64,000 bases of DNA from Peristeroidobacter soli (GTDB lineage: Bacteria; Pseudomonadota; Gammaproteobacteria; Steroidobacterales; Steroidobacteraceae): positions 124,001-188,000 of the forward strand of contig NZ_RYEV01000006.1 of NCBI RefSeq assembly GCF_004138485.1. Reading direction: 5' to 3'. A program made the translations under genes and the position numbers. Under the pieces are notes generated by a model. The model worked only from the letters and a program-made list of their open reading frames with translations. It was not told the DNA's origin and searched no databases. Shown here one piece after another: positions 39,546-49,359 of this stretch; within the stretch, counting starts at the first letter, position 1, and the number at the start of each line of letters is the position of its first letter.

Positions 39546-41051
39546 ATGTGTGGCATCGTTGGCATCGTCGGACACAGTCCGGTCAATCAACAGATCTACG
39601 ACGCGCTCACGGTCTTGCAGCACCGTGGCCAGGATGCCGCCGGCATCATGACGTACCAGGACGGCGAGCTGTTCATGCGCAAGAAGACCGGCTTGGTGCG
39701 CGACGTCTTCCAGGAAAATCACATGCTGAAGCTGAAGGGCAACGTCGGCATCGGCCACGTGCGCTATCCCACGGCCGGCTGTGACAGCGCCTCCGAAGCG
39801 CAACCCTTCTTCGTAAATTCGCCGTACGGTATTTGCCTCGGCCACAACGGCAATCTCACCAACACCGCCGAGCTCGCCGAAGTGCTGACGCGTGAAGATC
39901 TGCGTCACCTGAACACCACCTCCGATTCCGAAGTCCTGCTCAACGTGCTGGCGAGCGAGCTGTCCCGCGTGCGGACGCCGCGTGCGTCGGCTGCGGATAT
40001 CTTCTCCGCGCTGAGCGCCGTTTATCGCCGCGTGCGTGGCGGCTTCGCGGTCGTCACGATGATCGTCGGTCACGGCCTGCTCGGCTTCCGCGATCCGCAC
40101 GGCATTCGTCCTCTGGTGCTCGGTAAGCGCGAGTCGGCGCAAGGCTCCGAGTACATGCTGGCGTCCGAGAGCGTGGCGCTCGACATGCTCGGTTTCACGC
40201 TGGAGCGCGATGTGAATCCGGGCGAAGCAGTGTTCATCGACGAGCACGGTCGCCTGTACTCGCAGCAGTGCGCGCCGGCCGCGAAACATACGCCGTGCAT
40301 TTTCGAGTATGTCTATTTCGCGCGCCCCGACTCGAAGATGGACAACATTTCCGTGCACAAGGCGCGGCTGCGCATGGGCGATCTGCTCGCCGAGAAGATC
40401 AAGCGCGTGTGGGCGGATCATGACATCGACGTGGTCATTCCGATTCCCGATACGAGCCGCACGGCGGCTGTGCAGGTCGCGCAGCTGCTCGGCGTGAAGT
40501 ACCGCGAAGGGTTTGTGAAGAACCGCTACATCGGCCGCACGTTCATCATGCCGGGCCAGGAACAGCGCAAGAAATCGGTGCGCTCCAAGCTGAATGTCAT
40601 CGACCTCGAGTTTCGCGGCAAGAACGTCCTGCTGATCGACGATTCCATCGTGCGTGGCACGACCTCCGCGCAGATCATCGATCTGGCTCGCGAAGCCGGT
40701 GCTCGCCGCGTGTATTTCGCGTCGGCCGCGCCGCCGGTGCGCCACGCCAACGTGTACGGCATCGACATGCCGACGGCCTCCGAGCTGGTCGCCAGCAACA
40801 AGACCGAAGAGGAAGTCGCCAAGTCCATCGGCGCGGATAAGCTGATCTATCAGGATCTCGACGACCTGGTCCGCGCGTGCCTGCATCACGACTCACAGAT
40901 CGAACAGTTCGACACCTCCTGCTTCTCGGGCGAGTACGTCACGGGCGACATCACGCCGGCGTATCTGCAGCGCCTGGAAGAGGAACGTTCGGATCAGGCC
41001 AAGGCGAAGCGTCGTCAGTCGCCGTCGCTGAAAGCCATCCGCGCGGTGTGA
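39546..41051 (+). CDS. purF: Amidophosphoribosyltransferase
   Basis: Predicted 501 aa. It commits PRPP to purine synthesis. The N-terminal nucleophile Cys2 starts the glutaminase domain ([21 protein letters not shown]). The PRPP-binding domain shows [21 protein letters not shown] 39546 is fixed because processing must expose Cys2; the open frame upstream is cvpA in another frame. A receiver-kinase gene follows after 30 bases. Confidence 0.97.
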   Translation: MCGIVGIVGHSPVNQQIYDALTVLQHRGQDAAGIMTYQDGELFMRKKTGLVRDVFQENHMLKLKGNVGIGHVRYPTAGCDSASEAQPFFVNSPYGICLGHNGNLTNTAELAEVLTREDLRHLNTTSDSEVLLNVLASELSRVRTPRASAADIFSALSAVYRRVRGGFAVVTMIVGHGLLGFRDPHGIRPLVLGKRESAQGSEYMLASESVALDMLGFTLERDVNPGEAVFIDEHGRLYSQQCAPAAKHTPCIFEYVYFARPDSKMDNISVHKARLRMGDLLAEKIKRVWADHDIDVVIPIPDTSRTAAVQVAQLLGVKYREGFVKNRYIGRTFIMPGQEQRKKSVRSKLNVIDLEFRGKNVLLIDDSIVRGTTSAQIIDLAREAGARRVYFASAAPPVRHANVYGIDMPTASELVASNKTEEEVAKSIGADKLIYQDLDDLVRACLHHDSQIEQFDTSCFSGEYVTGDITPAYLQRLEEERSDQAKAKRRQSPSLKAIRAV

Positions 41052-41081
41052 TTGACATGGCCGGCACTGTGAGCTGACGCC

Positions 41082-42380
41082 ATGGCTCTGCCTGCCGGCC
41101 CCGCTTCCCGTCCGCTCGCCGCGGTGTCCGCCACCGTGGCGCCGCGCATCCTGATCATTACCGATCACATGGAGCTGGCGCGGGCTCTCGAACATCACAT
41201 CTCCATCGTCTGGTCGGACGCCGAGTGCCGGATTCACGCACCGATGATTTCCGGTCGTCTGCATTCCGCATTCGCCGCTGTCGGATACGACGCTGTACTG
41301 CTCGATGATCGCAGCGAGCGCGGCCGCGGCGAGGAGTGGCTGGAGAATCTCCTGCATCGTGCCAGCTTCCCACCGATCGTCTATCTCGCCCCCGGCGACG
41401 ATCCCGCGCTGGCCGCCCGCGCCGTGCAGCGTGGCGCTATCGAGTGCGTCGTCCGTGAGCGCATCGACCATCGACGCCTGGCGAATTCATTGCGCGATGC
41501 CGTTCAGCGTCGGCGTCAGGAATTGGCCCTGTGGCGCACCAGCGCGCAGGCGCTGCAGCTGTCACGCTTCGGACCGGTCACCATTCTAGGCCATCGTTTC
41601 ATTCGCGAGCTCGCCATCGGCGGCACGTCGATGGTGTATCTCGCCGAGAGTGAGCGCGCGGGCGATCTGGTCGTGTTGAAGGTGCTGCGAGATGCGCCGG
41701 AGACGGGCGATCAGCACATGCAGTTCTCGCGCTTCCTGCAGGAATACGAGCTGATCTCGAAGATCCGTCATCCCAACGTCGTGCGCATCTTCGACCTGGG
41801 CATATCCGACGATCACGCCTACATCGCCATGGAATATTTCCAACGCGGCGATTTGCGCAGCCGGATCAGCAAGGGCATCGAGCCGCCGCAGGCGCTGCAG
41901 TATCTGGTGCAGATGGCGGCGGCGTTGCAGGTGGTGCACGAAGTTGGCGTGCTGCATCGGGATTTGAAGCCGGGCAATATCATGGAGCGCGCCGATGGCT
42001 CGCTCGCGATCATCGACTTCGGCCTGGCCAAGCACACCGAGGTCGATGTGGATATGACGAATGCCGGCGAAATTTTCGGTACTCCGTATTACATGAGCCC
42101 GGAGCAGGGGCACGGCCAGTCGCTCGATGAGCGCAGCGATTTGTATAGTCTGGGTGTGGTTTTCTACGAGATGCTGACCGGCAAGAAACCGTTCCTCGCG
42201 CCGACGCCCATGGGCGTCATTTATCTCCACGGCAACGCGCCGCGGCCGGAGTTGAGTACGGAGTTGGGTGTGTATCAGCCGTTGCTGAGCAAGTTGATAG
42301 CGATCGAGCCGGCGGATCGATTTACATCCGCGCGTGAGTTGGTCGCCGCTGCGATGAAGCTCGAGGCGGCGCACGCATGA
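41082..42380 (+). CDS. Receiver-like domain fused to Ser/Thr protein kinase
   Basis: Predicted 432 aa, soluble. Residues ~20-145 resemble a response-regulator receiver (PRILIITDHMELARALEHH, YDAVLLDDRSE with candidate phospho-Asp75/76, then IVYLAPGDDPALAARAVQRGAI); one acidic residue and the usual C-terminal Lys of the pocket appear lost. Residues ~165-425 form a Hanks kinase: glycine loop AIGGTSMVYLAE, Lys200, HRDLKPGN with Asp294/Asn299, Asp312 of DFG, and the GTPYYMSPEQ activation segment. No membrane segment. It overlaps miaE by four bases (ATGA). Signal and target are unknown. Confidence 0.88.
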   Translation: MALPAGPASRPLAAVSATVAPRILIITDHMELARALEHHISIVWSDAECRIHAPMISGRLHSAFAAVGYDAVLLDDRSERGRGEEWLENLLHRASFPPIVYLAPGDDPALAARAVQRGAIECVVRERIDHRRLANSLRDAVQRRRQELALWRTSAQALQLSRFGPVTILGHRFIRELAIGGTSMVYLAESERAGDLVVLKVLRDAPETGDQHMQFSRFLQEYELISKIRHPNVVRIFDLGISDDHAYIAMEYFQRGDLRSRISKGIEPPQALQYLVQMAAALQVVHEVGVLHRDLKPGNIMERADGSLAIIDFGLAKHTEVDVDMTNAGEIFGTPYYMSPEQGHGQSLDERSDLYSLGVVFYEMLTGKKPFLAPTPMGVIYLHGNAPRPELSTELGVYQPLLSKLIAIEPADRFTSARELVAAAMKLEAAHA

Positions 42381-43081
42381 ACGCTGCAACTAGGGACAAC
42401 GAGATTGTGACTTCGCACGGTGACATCGTTACGCCCGACGCGGCCGCTCGCGTCGACGCTGGCGCGTCCGGCACTGCCGCGCCGTCGCGCTATGCCGGCG
42501 TGCTGCTCGCCGCGACGCCCGCGCGTTGGTTCGAGGTTGCTTGCGAGCGCTGGCGCGAGCTACTGGTCGATCACGCCAACTGCGAGAAGAAGGCTGCGTC
42601 CACTGCGCTGAGCCTGATCTTCTCTTATCCCGAAGACATGGCGCTGACCGACAAGATGTCTCGTCTCGCCCGCGAGGAGCTGCGTCACTTCGAGCAAGTG
42701 CAGAAGCTCATGCAGGAGCTGAACGTTCCCTTCACTCGCATGCAGCCGTCCCGGTACGGGGAGGGTTTGCGACGCGCGGTCAATCGCTCTGAACCGGCGA
42801 GGGTATTGGATTTGATGCTGTGTGGCGCCCTCATCGAAGCCCGCTCCTGCGAACGCTTCGAAGGCCTCGGCCCGCTGCTGACCGAGCCGCTACGCGGCTT
42901 CTACATCGGCCTCGCCGTATCGGAGGCGAGGCATCAAAGTTTGTATCTGCGCCTGGCCGAGCAGCGAGCCGGTGACATCGACTGGCGCGCTCGATTGCAG
43001 CAGCTCGCCGCGATCGAAGCCGAATTGGCCACGAGCCCCGACCCGCAATTCCGCTTCCACTCCGGCGCACCCGCGCTCTGA
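42377..43081 (+). CDS. miaE: tRNA-(ms2io6A37) hydroxylase
   Basis: Predicted 234 aa, ferritin-like diiron protein that hydroxylates ms2i6A37 in tRNA using O2. Seen: DHANCEKKAAST with a Glu ligand, EELRHFEQVQKLM (Glu-x-x-His), and SEARHQSLYLRL in the C-terminal half. The N-terminal ~35 residues before RYAGVLLAATP are a variable extension. It is coupled to the upstream kinase gene by a four-base overlap. Confidence 0.92.
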   Translation: MNAATRDNEIVTSHGDIVTPDAAARVDAGASGTAAPSRYAGVLLAATPARWFEVACERWRELLVDHANCEKKAASTALSLIFSYPEDMALTDKMSRLAREELRHFEQVQKLMQELNVPFTRMQPSRYGEGLRRAVNRSEPARVLDLMLCGALIEARSCERFEGLGPLLTEPLRGFYIGLAVSEARHQSLYLRLAEQRAGDIDWRARLQQLAAIEAELATSPDPQFRFHSGAPAL

Positions 43082-43086
43082 CGAGC

Positions 43087-43830
43087 TCAGCGCCGCAATC
43101 CCGCCAACTCAAACCCGCGCTCATCCCATCTGAGCACGCTGCCTTGTTCGTACCAATCGCCTAACACGATCCGTTTGAAAACCTGGTCGCCGACGGACAC
43201 GTCATGAACCGCCGGTCGATGCGTATGACCATGCACGATCGCATCCGCATGCTCCTGCTCGAACGTTCGCCACACGGCGCCTTGATTCACATCCATGATC
43301 TGCGGCGCGGTCCGGTCTTTGGACTCGATATGCTTCTTGCTGCCGGCCCTCATCCGGGCAGCGAGCTTCTGCCGCCGCCCCAGCGACAGGCGTCGCAGAA
43401 CGAATTGCACGAAGGGATTGCGGACGATGCGTCGTAACCGCTGATAATCCGGATCGTCGATACACAGCGTATCGCCATGCATGAGCAGCACGCGCTGGCC
43501 ATATAGCTCGATCAAGGTTCCATCCGGCAACAGCTTCACGCCGGTTTCCTTCGCGAACCGCCGCCCGATCAAAAAGTCACGATTGCCGTGAATGAAGTAA
43601 ACCGGCACGCCGCTGCTTGTCAGCGACTTCAATGCATCGATCACACGCCGCTTGTCCGCATCCGGGTCGTCATCCCCGATCCAGGCTTCAAACAGATCGC
43701 CGAGGATGTAGAGCCCGGCGGACTGCCGGGCCTCGCGGTCGAGGAACTCGAGAAATTGCGCCGTGATATCGGGGCGCTCGCCGTCCAGGTGCAGGTCGGA
43801 AATGAACAGCGTCGGCCGGCCCTCGCTCAT
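43087..43830 (-). CDS. lpxH: UDP-2,3-diacylglucosamine diphosphatase
   Basis: Predicted 247 aa, calcineurin-like metallophosphoesterase at the inner-membrane face, making lipid X for lipid A. Seen: LFISDLHLDGERP, LGDLFEAWIGDDDPD, FIHGNRDFLIGRRF, LLMHGDTLC and VHGHTHRPAVHD, the five metal-site motifs. It is coupled to the upstream peptidyl-prolyl isomerase (ATGA overlap) and convergent with miaE. Confidence 0.95.
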   Translation of the reverse strand: MSEGRPTLFISDLHLDGERPDITAQFLEFLDREARQSAGLYILGDLFEAWIGDDDPDADKRRVIDALKSLTSSGVPVYFIHGNRDFLIGRRFAKETGVKLLPDGTLIELYGQRVLLMHGDTLCIDDPDYQRLRRIVRNPFVQFVLRRLSLGRRQKLAARMRAGSKKHIESKDRTAPQIMDVNQGAVWRTFEQEHADAIVHGHTHRPAVHDVSVGDQVFKRIVLGDWYEQGSVLRWDERGFELAGLRR

Positions 43831-44408
43831 TGCAACACTTCGACCCGCTTGATCACGATGGGCTGCATCGGCGCGTCGTGATCGAACGGACCGACATTGC
43901 CGGTGGCCACCGCGCCAATGTCATCGACCACGTTCATGCCCTCGATCACGCGACCGAACACGGTGTACCCCCAACGGCTGGGTTGCGGATCGAGCGCGGC
44001 GTTGTCCGCCAGGTTCACATAGAACTGCGCCGTGCCGCTGTGAGGCTCGCCGGTTCGCGCGAGGCCCACCGTGCCGCGACGGTTCGACAGGCCGTTGCCG
44101 GATTCATTGGGCGTGGCGGGGCGGGTGGGCTTTTCGACGTATTTGGTGTCGAAGCCGCCGCCCTGGACCACGAAGTTGCCGATCACGCGATGGAACACGG
44201 TGTCGGTGTAGAAGCCGGCCTTCGCGTATTCGAGAAACGAGGCGACGGTCAGCGGCGCGCGCTGTGGGTCCAGCTCAACGGTGAAACTGCCCAGGGACGT
44301 GTCCACCCGAACGCGGGGCGCCGACGACTGGGCCGAGACCAGCGACACGACACCGAGCACCAGGGCCGCCGACAGGGCGAGGAGGCGAGCGAATCCGGGA
44401 ATGCGCAT
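43827..44408 (-). CDS. Periplasmic peptidyl-prolyl cis-trans isomerase (cyclophilin)
   Basis: Predicted 193 aa. The signal peptide is residues ~1-24 (LLALSAALVLGVVSLVSAQ). The cyclophilin domain contains FYTDTVFHRVIGNFVVQGGGFD, TVGLARTGEPHSGTAQFYVNL and FGRVIEGMNVVDDIG, as in PpiA. ATG 44408 places the hydrophobic core at the N-terminus; an ATG at 44447 would add 13 residues. It is divergent from gltX by 139 bases. Confidence 0.92.
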   Translation of the reverse strand: MRIPGFARLLALSAALVLGVVSLVSAQSSAPRVRVDTSLGSFTVELDPQRAPLTVASFLEYAKAGFYTDTVFHRVIGNFVVQGGGFDTKYVEKPTRPATPNESGNGLSNRRGTVGLARTGEPHSGTAQFYVNLADNAALDPQPSRWGYTVFGRVIEGMNVVDDIGAVATGNVGPFDHDAPMQPIVIKRVEVLQ

Positions 44409-44547
44409 GAGTGACCGCCGTAGGAATAAGGCCGGCGATCTTATCAAAAGGGCTGCCGACCGCCCGCCAACCGGTCTGCCCCCGGTCTTACAGCGCCGAC
44501 CGCCCCGGCCGTATAGAATGCACGGCTACACGGACGCAAGCCCTTCA

Positions 44548-45990
44548 ATGTCCTCAGATTCGATGCCGCCAGAAGCCGCCGCCCCGCTCGTTACGCGCTT
44601 TGCCCCCAGCCCCACCGGGTACCTGCATTTGGGCAACGCGCGCACCGCGCTGCTCAGTTTCCTCGCCGCCCGCAAGGGCGGCGGGCGCTTCATCCTGCGT
44701 GTCGAGGACACCGACGAGGAGCGCTCCAACGACGATTTCATGACCGCCCTGTTCGCGGACCTGAAATGGCTGGGTATCGATTGGGACGAAGGCCCGGACA
44801 TCGGCGGCCCGCACAGGATCTACCGCCAGCAGCAGCGCCGCGCCATTTATGAAGAGTGGCTGGCGCGCCTGGACTCGGCGGGGCTGACCTATCCCTGCTT
44901 CTGCACGCCCGCCGAGCTGAACATTTCTCGCAAGCGCCAGCTCGCCGCCGGTCAGCCGCCGCGCTATGCCGGCACCTGCCGGAATCTCACGACGGAAGAG
45001 CGCGCCGACCGACTGGTTCGCGGCCTGCCCGCGGCTCTGCGATTCCGCGTGCCGGAGGGGCAGGTCGTGTCGTTCGTGGATGTGGTTCACGGCGAGCAGC
45101 GTTTCAACAGCAGCGACATCGGCGATTTCATCATCCGTCGCACCGACGGCAGCACCGCGTTCTTTTTCTCGAATGCGGTGGACGATGCGTTGATGGGCGT
45201 GACACTGGTCCTGCGTGGCGACGACCACATGACGAACACGCCGCGTCAGATCCTGATTCTGCAGGCGCTGGGGCTGCGAATTCCTCAGTACGCGCACGTG
45301 GCGCTGCTGCTCGGCATGGACGGCGCGCCGCTGTCCAAGCGTCATGGCGATACGAGTTTGCGAGACCTGCGCGAGCGCGGTTATTTGCCGGGCGCGTTGC
45401 GCAATCATTTGGTGCGACTCGGTCACTCTTGCGTCAGCGATGGCTGGCTGGACGACGCCGCTCTGATCGCGGAGTTCGACTTGAATCGCCTGGGCCGCGC
45501 CGCCGCCAAGTTCGACGAAGCGCAGCTGCGTCACTGGCAGAAAGAAGCCGTCGCGCATCTGTCGACGGACCAGTTCGTGAAATGGATCGCTGCCGGGCTG
45601 CCGGCCGGTCTCGATCCGCAGCAGCAGGTGCAGTTCGTCAACGTCGTGCGCGCGAATATCGAGCTGCCGTCCGATGCGAAGGCCTGGGCGAAGGTCGTGT
45701 TCGGCAAGCTCGATGAGTTCGAGCCTGCGGCGCTCGCGGCGATTCGCGAGGCGGGCGAGGGCTTTTTCACCGAGGCACTGAAAGTCATCGGTCACCCGGG
45801 CTCGGAATTCAAACAGGCCGTGAAGGCGCTGGGGCAGGCCGCGGGCAAGAAAGGCCCGGCGTTGTTCATGCCTCTGCGCGCCGCGCTGACCGGCTTTACC
45901 CACGGGCCGGAACTGGCGCCCATGCTCGCGTTGCTGCCATTCGCCGAGGTGCAGGCGCGGCTCGAGCATGCCCGCCGGCTCGCGGTCTGA
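44548..45990 (+). CDS. gltX: Glutamyl-tRNA synthetase
   Basis: Predicted 480 aa, class I aminoacyl-tRNA synthetase. HIGH-type motif in APSPTGYLHLGNARTAL; KMSKS-type motif in PLSKRHGDTS; the catalytic-domain stretch DDHMTNTPRQILILQALG. ATG 44548 gives the standard N-terminus just before TRFAPSPTG. The shorter C-terminal anticodon domain is typical of proteobacterial GltX. cysS begins 12 bases after the stop. Confidence 0.95.
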   Translation: MSSDSMPPEAAAPLVTRFAPSPTGYLHLGNARTALLSFLAARKGGGRFILRVEDTDEERSNDDFMTALFADLKWLGIDWDEGPDIGGPHRIYRQQQRRAIYEEWLARLDSAGLTYPCFCTPAELNISRKRQLAAGQPPRYAGTCRNLTTEERADRLVRGLPAALRFRVPEGQVVSFVDVVHGEQRFNSSDIGDFIIRRTDGSTAFFFSNAVDDALMGVTLVLRGDDHMTNTPRQILILQALGLRIPQYAHVALLLGMDGAPLSKRHGDTSLRDLRERGYLPGALRNHLVRLGHSCVSDGWLDDAALIAEFDLNRLGRAAAKFDEAQLRHWQKEAVAHLSTDQFVKWIAAGLPAGLDPQQQVQFVNVVRANIELPSDAKAWAKVVFGKLDEFEPAALAAIREAGEGFFTEALKVIGHPGSEFKQAVKALGQAAGKKGPALFMPLRAALTGFTHGPELAPMLALLPFAEVQARLEHARRLAV

Positions 45991-46002
45991 CACAATCGGT
46001 TT

Positions 46003-47397
46003 ATGCAGATATTCAATTCACTGACCGGTCGCAAGGAAGCGTTCCGCTCGTTGCAGGACGGCGTGGTCCGCATGTATGTGTGCGGCGATACGGTTTATGA
46101 CTTCTGCCACATCGGTCATGCGCGCTCGAAAGTCGCGTTCGACGTGGTCCGTCGATACCTCGAGTACCGAGGTAACAAAGTGGTGTTCGTCCGAAACATC
46201 ACGGACATCGACGACAAGATCATCCATCGGGCCAACGAGAACGGCGAGTCCATCCACTCGCTGACCGAGCGCTTCATCAAATTCATGCACGAGGACTACG
46301 ACCGCCTCGGCATCCTGCGCCCGACCCACGAGCCCAAGGCCACCGAGCACATTGCCGGCATCATCAAGATGACCCGGCAGCTCATCGACAAGGGCTACGC
46401 CTACGTCGCGAGCAATGGCGACGTGTTGTACTCGGTGTCGAAGTTCGCGCCGTACGGCAAACTGTCGGGCCGGAATCTGGAAGACATGCGTGCCGGTGCG
46501 CGTGTGGCGGTCGATGAGGCGAAGCACGACCCTGCGGACTTCGTGCTGTGGAAGCGGGCGAAGCCGGGCGAGCCATTCTGGCCCTCGCCTTGGGGGGATG
46601 GCCGGCCGGGCTGGCACATCGAATGCTCCGCGATGTCGCTCGATCTGCTCGGCTCGCGCTTCGACATCCACGGCGGCGGCATGGACCTGAAGTTCCCGCA
46701 CCACGAGAACGAAATCGCGCAGTCGTGCGCGGCGACGGACGATACATTCGCGCAGGTCTGGATGCACAACGGCTTCGTGAATGTCGACGACGAGAAGATG
46801 TCGAAGTCGCTGAACAATTTCTTCCGGATTCGAGATGTGCTCGATTCGGGGAAGCTGCGCGACCCGGAAGTGCTGCGGTTCTTCCTCGTGTCGAGTCAGT
46901 ACCGCGGGCCGATCAATTATTCGCTCGTTCAGATCGAGCAGGCGGATGCGGCGTTGGGGCGGCTCTACACGGCGCTTCGTGATGTGACGCCGTCGAGCAG
47001 CTTCGAGCCTGGCGAGGCGACGCGGCGGTTCGAAGCGGCGATGGATGATGACTTCAACACGCCGGATGCGATCGCTGCACTACAAACATTGGCGACCGAG
47101 ATCAATCGCGCGAAGAGCGCAGGCGACACCGCTGCCGCGGGCGCCCTGGCGGCGGAGCTCAAGAAGCTTGCGGATGTGCTGGGGCTGTTGAAGCTTTCGC
47201 CCGAGGCGTTCTTGCAGAAGGGAGTTGGCGCTTCGTCGCTGAGCGATGCGGATATCGAGCGGCTCATCGGTGAGCGTAAAGCGGCGCGCGCCGGGCGTAA
47301 TTTCAAAGAGGCGGATCGGGTCCGGCAACAATTGTCGGATGCTGGCATCGTTCTCGAAGACAAGCCGGACGGCACGACGACCTGGCGTCGGAGCTGA
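46003..47397 (+). CDS. cysS: Cysteinyl-tRNA synthetase
   Basis: Predicted 464 aa. HIGH motif in [16 protein letters not shown]; the zinc ligands include Cys27 ([11 protein letters not shown]) and [15 protein letters not shown] at residues ~265-269 ([11 protein letters not shown]). GDT replaces the more common GPT after Cys27. It is almost certainly co-transcribed with gltX. Confidence 0.96.
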   Translation: MQIFNSLTGRKEAFRSLQDGVVRMYVCGDTVYDFCHIGHARSKVAFDVVRRYLEYRGNKVVFVRNITDIDDKIIHRANENGESIHSLTERFIKFMHEDYDRLGILRPTHEPKATEHIAGIIKMTRQLIDKGYAYVASNGDVLYSVSKFAPYGKLSGRNLEDMRAGARVAVDEAKHDPADFVLWKRAKPGEPFWPSPWGDGRPGWHIECSAMSLDLLGSRFDIHGGGMDLKFPHHENEIAQSCAATDDTFAQVWMHNGFVNVDDEKMSKSLNNFFRIRDVLDSGKLRDPEVLRFFLVSSQYRGPINYSLVQIEQADAALGRLYTALRDVTPSSSFEPGEATRRFEAAMDDDFNTPDAIAALQTLATEINRAKSAGDTAAAGALAAELKKLADVLGLLKLSPEAFLQKGVGASSLSDADIERLIGERKAARAGRNFKEADRVRQQLSDAGIVLEDKPDGTTTWRRS

Positions 47398-47420
47398 GGC
47401 GCCTGCGAGCGGCGCTGCAG

Positions 47421-47438
47421 GCAGGATGCCCATCCTGC
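47421..47438. repeat. Small palindromic hairpin after cysS
   Basis: GCAGGATG-CC-CATCCTGC is a near-perfect inverted repeat in the 104-base gap between cysS and the MOSC fusion gene. It may be a terminator or a REP-like element; only this copy was noticed here. Confidence 0.4.
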
Positions 47439-47501
47439 GGTTGAGACGCTCCTGGCTTCGTGCTGTCATGGATGGATGGCCGATGCTGGAGATTGACAGC
47501 C

Positions 47502-49253
47502 ATGGCTCGATTGTTGTCGGTGAATGTCGGCCTGCCGCGCGATATCCAGTGGCAGGGGCGGACCGTGCACACGGGCATCTGGAAGCAAGCCGTGCCGGGA
47601 CGCTGCCAGGCCCGTCGCTTGAATCTCGACGGCGATGGTCAAGGCGACCTGGCTGGGCACGGGGGCGAGCAGCGCGCCGTCTTCGTGTATCAAATCGAAT
47701 CCTATCGTCACTGGCAGGAACGGCTGCTCAGGTCCGACTTCGTCTACGGACAATTCGGTGAGAACTTTACGGTCGAAGGATTGGCCGACGACCAGGTCTG
47801 CATCGGCGACCGCTACCAGATCGGCGGGGCGTTGTTCGAGGTCACCCAGCCTCGCGTCACTTGTTATCGCGTCGGCATTCGCTTGAACGAGCCGCGCATG
47901 CCTGCCCTGCTCACATCGAGCAACAAGCCCGGATTCTATTGCCGTGTTCTGCGCGAAGGCGACGTTGGCGCGGGCGATGGGATCGTCAAAGTGGGCGAAG
48001 CGAACGAGCGCATGACGGTCGCCGAGATCAACGCGCTTCTCTACTCCCCAGGCCACGCACGCGAATCGCTGGAGCGAGCGCTGCGGATCGAGGCGCTCTC
48101 GCCCGGGTGGCGCTCGTCGTTCGAAGCATTACTGAGGAACCCACGCAACGGTAACGCGGGGCTCGCGCCCGAAGCGGCGGCGCATCCAGCGGCACCGGGC
48201 TTTCGTTCTCTGAGGGTCACCGCCATCGATCAAGAGTCGACGGATGTGATCTCGCTGAGCCTGCAGAGCACGACCGATCAGCCGCTGGTGCCGGCGATGC
48301 CGGGTCAATACGTGGTCGTTCGTCTGCCACTGGCTCAGGGCGGCGCGCCGCTGTTTCGCAGTTATTCGCTCTCGGGGCCGCAGTCGACGCAGCGTTACCG
48401 AATCAGTGTGAAGATCGAGCCGAACGGCCGCGCTGGCGCGTATCTGCAGCAGCAGCTGCGGTTGCACGACACAGTCGATGTCAGTTCGCCCCGAGGTAGC
48501 TTCGTTCTGCAGTCGGGAGAGCGGCCGGTTGTGCTGCTCAGCGCGGGGATCGGGGCGACGCCGGTGCTGGCGATGTTGTCCGCCATGTCGGCCGCGCAAG
48601 CGAAGAGACGAGTCTGGTGGCTGCATTCGGCGCGCGATGGCGCGCACGATCCGTTCGCTGCCGAAGTTCGCCGTCTGATGCTCACGCTTGGTCAGGGGCG
48701 CAGTTATGTTTGTTATAGCCGACCCGGTGCCAACGATCGGCTCGGTCAAGACTTCGACGGGGCCGGTCGCCTCTCCCGCGCCACGCTGGACGCCGTCGGT
48801 TTGCCCCGCGATGCCGATGTTTATTTGTGCGGGCCGAATCCGTTCATGGCCGACATGAAAGAAATACTCGCGACCCTGGGATTCTCCCCGAGTCAGGTGC
48901 ATGTCGAGATTTTCAACGGCAGTGAATCGATGATGCCGGGCGTGGTCGGTTCGGCGCCGCGCGTGCCGCACCGGCCTGCGAACGATACTGAGACGGGGGC
49001 GTTGGTTTCATTCGCACGCAGTGGCATCGCCGCCCATTGGAATCCCTCGGCGTATCGAAGCATTCTCGAACTGGCGGAGGCGTGCGACGTTCCGGTACGT
49101 TGGTCTTGCCGGGCCGGGGTATGCCACAGCTGCGAGAGCGGTTTGGTTTCGGGGTCCGTCTCCTATGCACCTGATCCCCTGGACGCGCCCGCCGCGGGCA
49201 ACCTCCTGGTCTGTTGCTCGCAGCCCACAGGCGAGGTGGTCGTCGACCTCTAA
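47502..49253 (+). CDS. Fusion: MOSC domain, FAD/NAD reductase and 2Fe-2S ferredoxin
   Basis: Predicted 583 aa. Residues ~1-200: MOSC domain as in YiiM (LAGHGGEQRAVFVYQIESYRHW, QFGENFTVEGL, VTQPRVTCYRVG with the sulfur-carrying Cys). Residues ~230-470: ferredoxin reductase (MPGQYVVVRLPL, FRSYSLSGPQ FAD motif, LLSAGIGATPVLAML NAD motif, YLCGPNPFM). C-terminus: plant-type 2Fe-2S ferredoxin, Cys536/541/544 and Cys571. It is probably a molybdenum-cofactor-dependent reduction of N-hydroxylated or similar compounds in one chain, but no Moco enzyme is nearby. ATG 47502 fits the MOSC N-terminus. Confidence 0.88.
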   Translation: MARLLSVNVGLPRDIQWQGRTVHTGIWKQAVPGRCQARRLNLDGDGQGDLAGHGGEQRAVFVYQIESYRHWQERLLRSDFVYGQFGENFTVEGLADDQVCIGDRYQIGGALFEVTQPRVTCYRVGIRLNEPRMPALLTSSNKPGFYCRVLREGDVGAGDGIVKVGEANERMTVAEINALLYSPGHARESLERALRIEALSPGWRSSFEALLRNPRNGNAGLAPEAAAHPAAPGFRSLRVTAIDQESTDVISLSLQSTTDQPLVPAMPGQYVVVRLPLAQGGAPLFRSYSLSGPQSTQRYRISVKIEPNGRAGAYLQQQLRLHDTVDVSSPRGSFVLQSGERPVVLLSAGIGATPVLAMLSAMSAAQAKRRVWWLHSARDGAHDPFAAEVRRLMLTLGQGRSYVCYSRPGANDRLGQDFDGAGRLSRATLDAVGLPRDADVYLCGPNPFMADMKEILATLGFSPSQVHVEIFNGSESMMPGVVGSAPRVPHRPANDTETGALVSFARSGIAAHWNPSAYRSILELAEACDVPVRWSCRAGVCHSCESGLVSGSVSYAPDPLDAPAAGNLLVCCSQPTGEVVVDL

Positions 49254-49262
49254 AAATTCCCC

Positions 49263-49290
49263 CTTGAAGCCCTCCCACCCGTCCCTAGAT
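49263..49290 (+). promoter_or_regulatory. Probable sigma-32 (heat-shock) promoter
   Basis: CTTGAA (49263-49268) matches the sigma-32 -35 element, and CCCTAGAT (49283-49290) resembles the -10 CCCCATNT with a 14-base spacer. It lies about 70 bases before the ibpA-type start and directly after the MOSC fusion stop, so the heat-shock gene has its own promoter. Confidence 0.6.
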
Positions 49291-49298
49291 AGGGCTTA

Positions 49299-49359
49299 GC
49301 GGTCGCTGAAATCTTCGGGACCGCCGGATGTTTCCATTTCGCTCATCGAGGATATGGCC
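49299..49359 (+). promoter_or_regulatory. ROSE-like RNA thermometer in the hsp20 leader
   Basis: The leader has a first stem GCGGTC/GACCGC (49299-49304 and 49319-49324) and then TTTCGCTCATCGAGGAT (49337-49353). In the second element the anti-Shine-Dalgarno TCGCT (a U[U/C]GCU match) can pair with the GAGGA that serves the ATG at 49360, closed by an ATC loop. This is the layout of ROSE elements that block small heat-shock protein translation at low temperature. Folding energy was not calculated. Confidence 0.55.

Noticed and set aside
47460-47501. Longer start for the MOSC fusion
   Set aside because: The extra 14 residues do not fit MOSC proteins; ATG 47502 gives the normal MARLLSV start.
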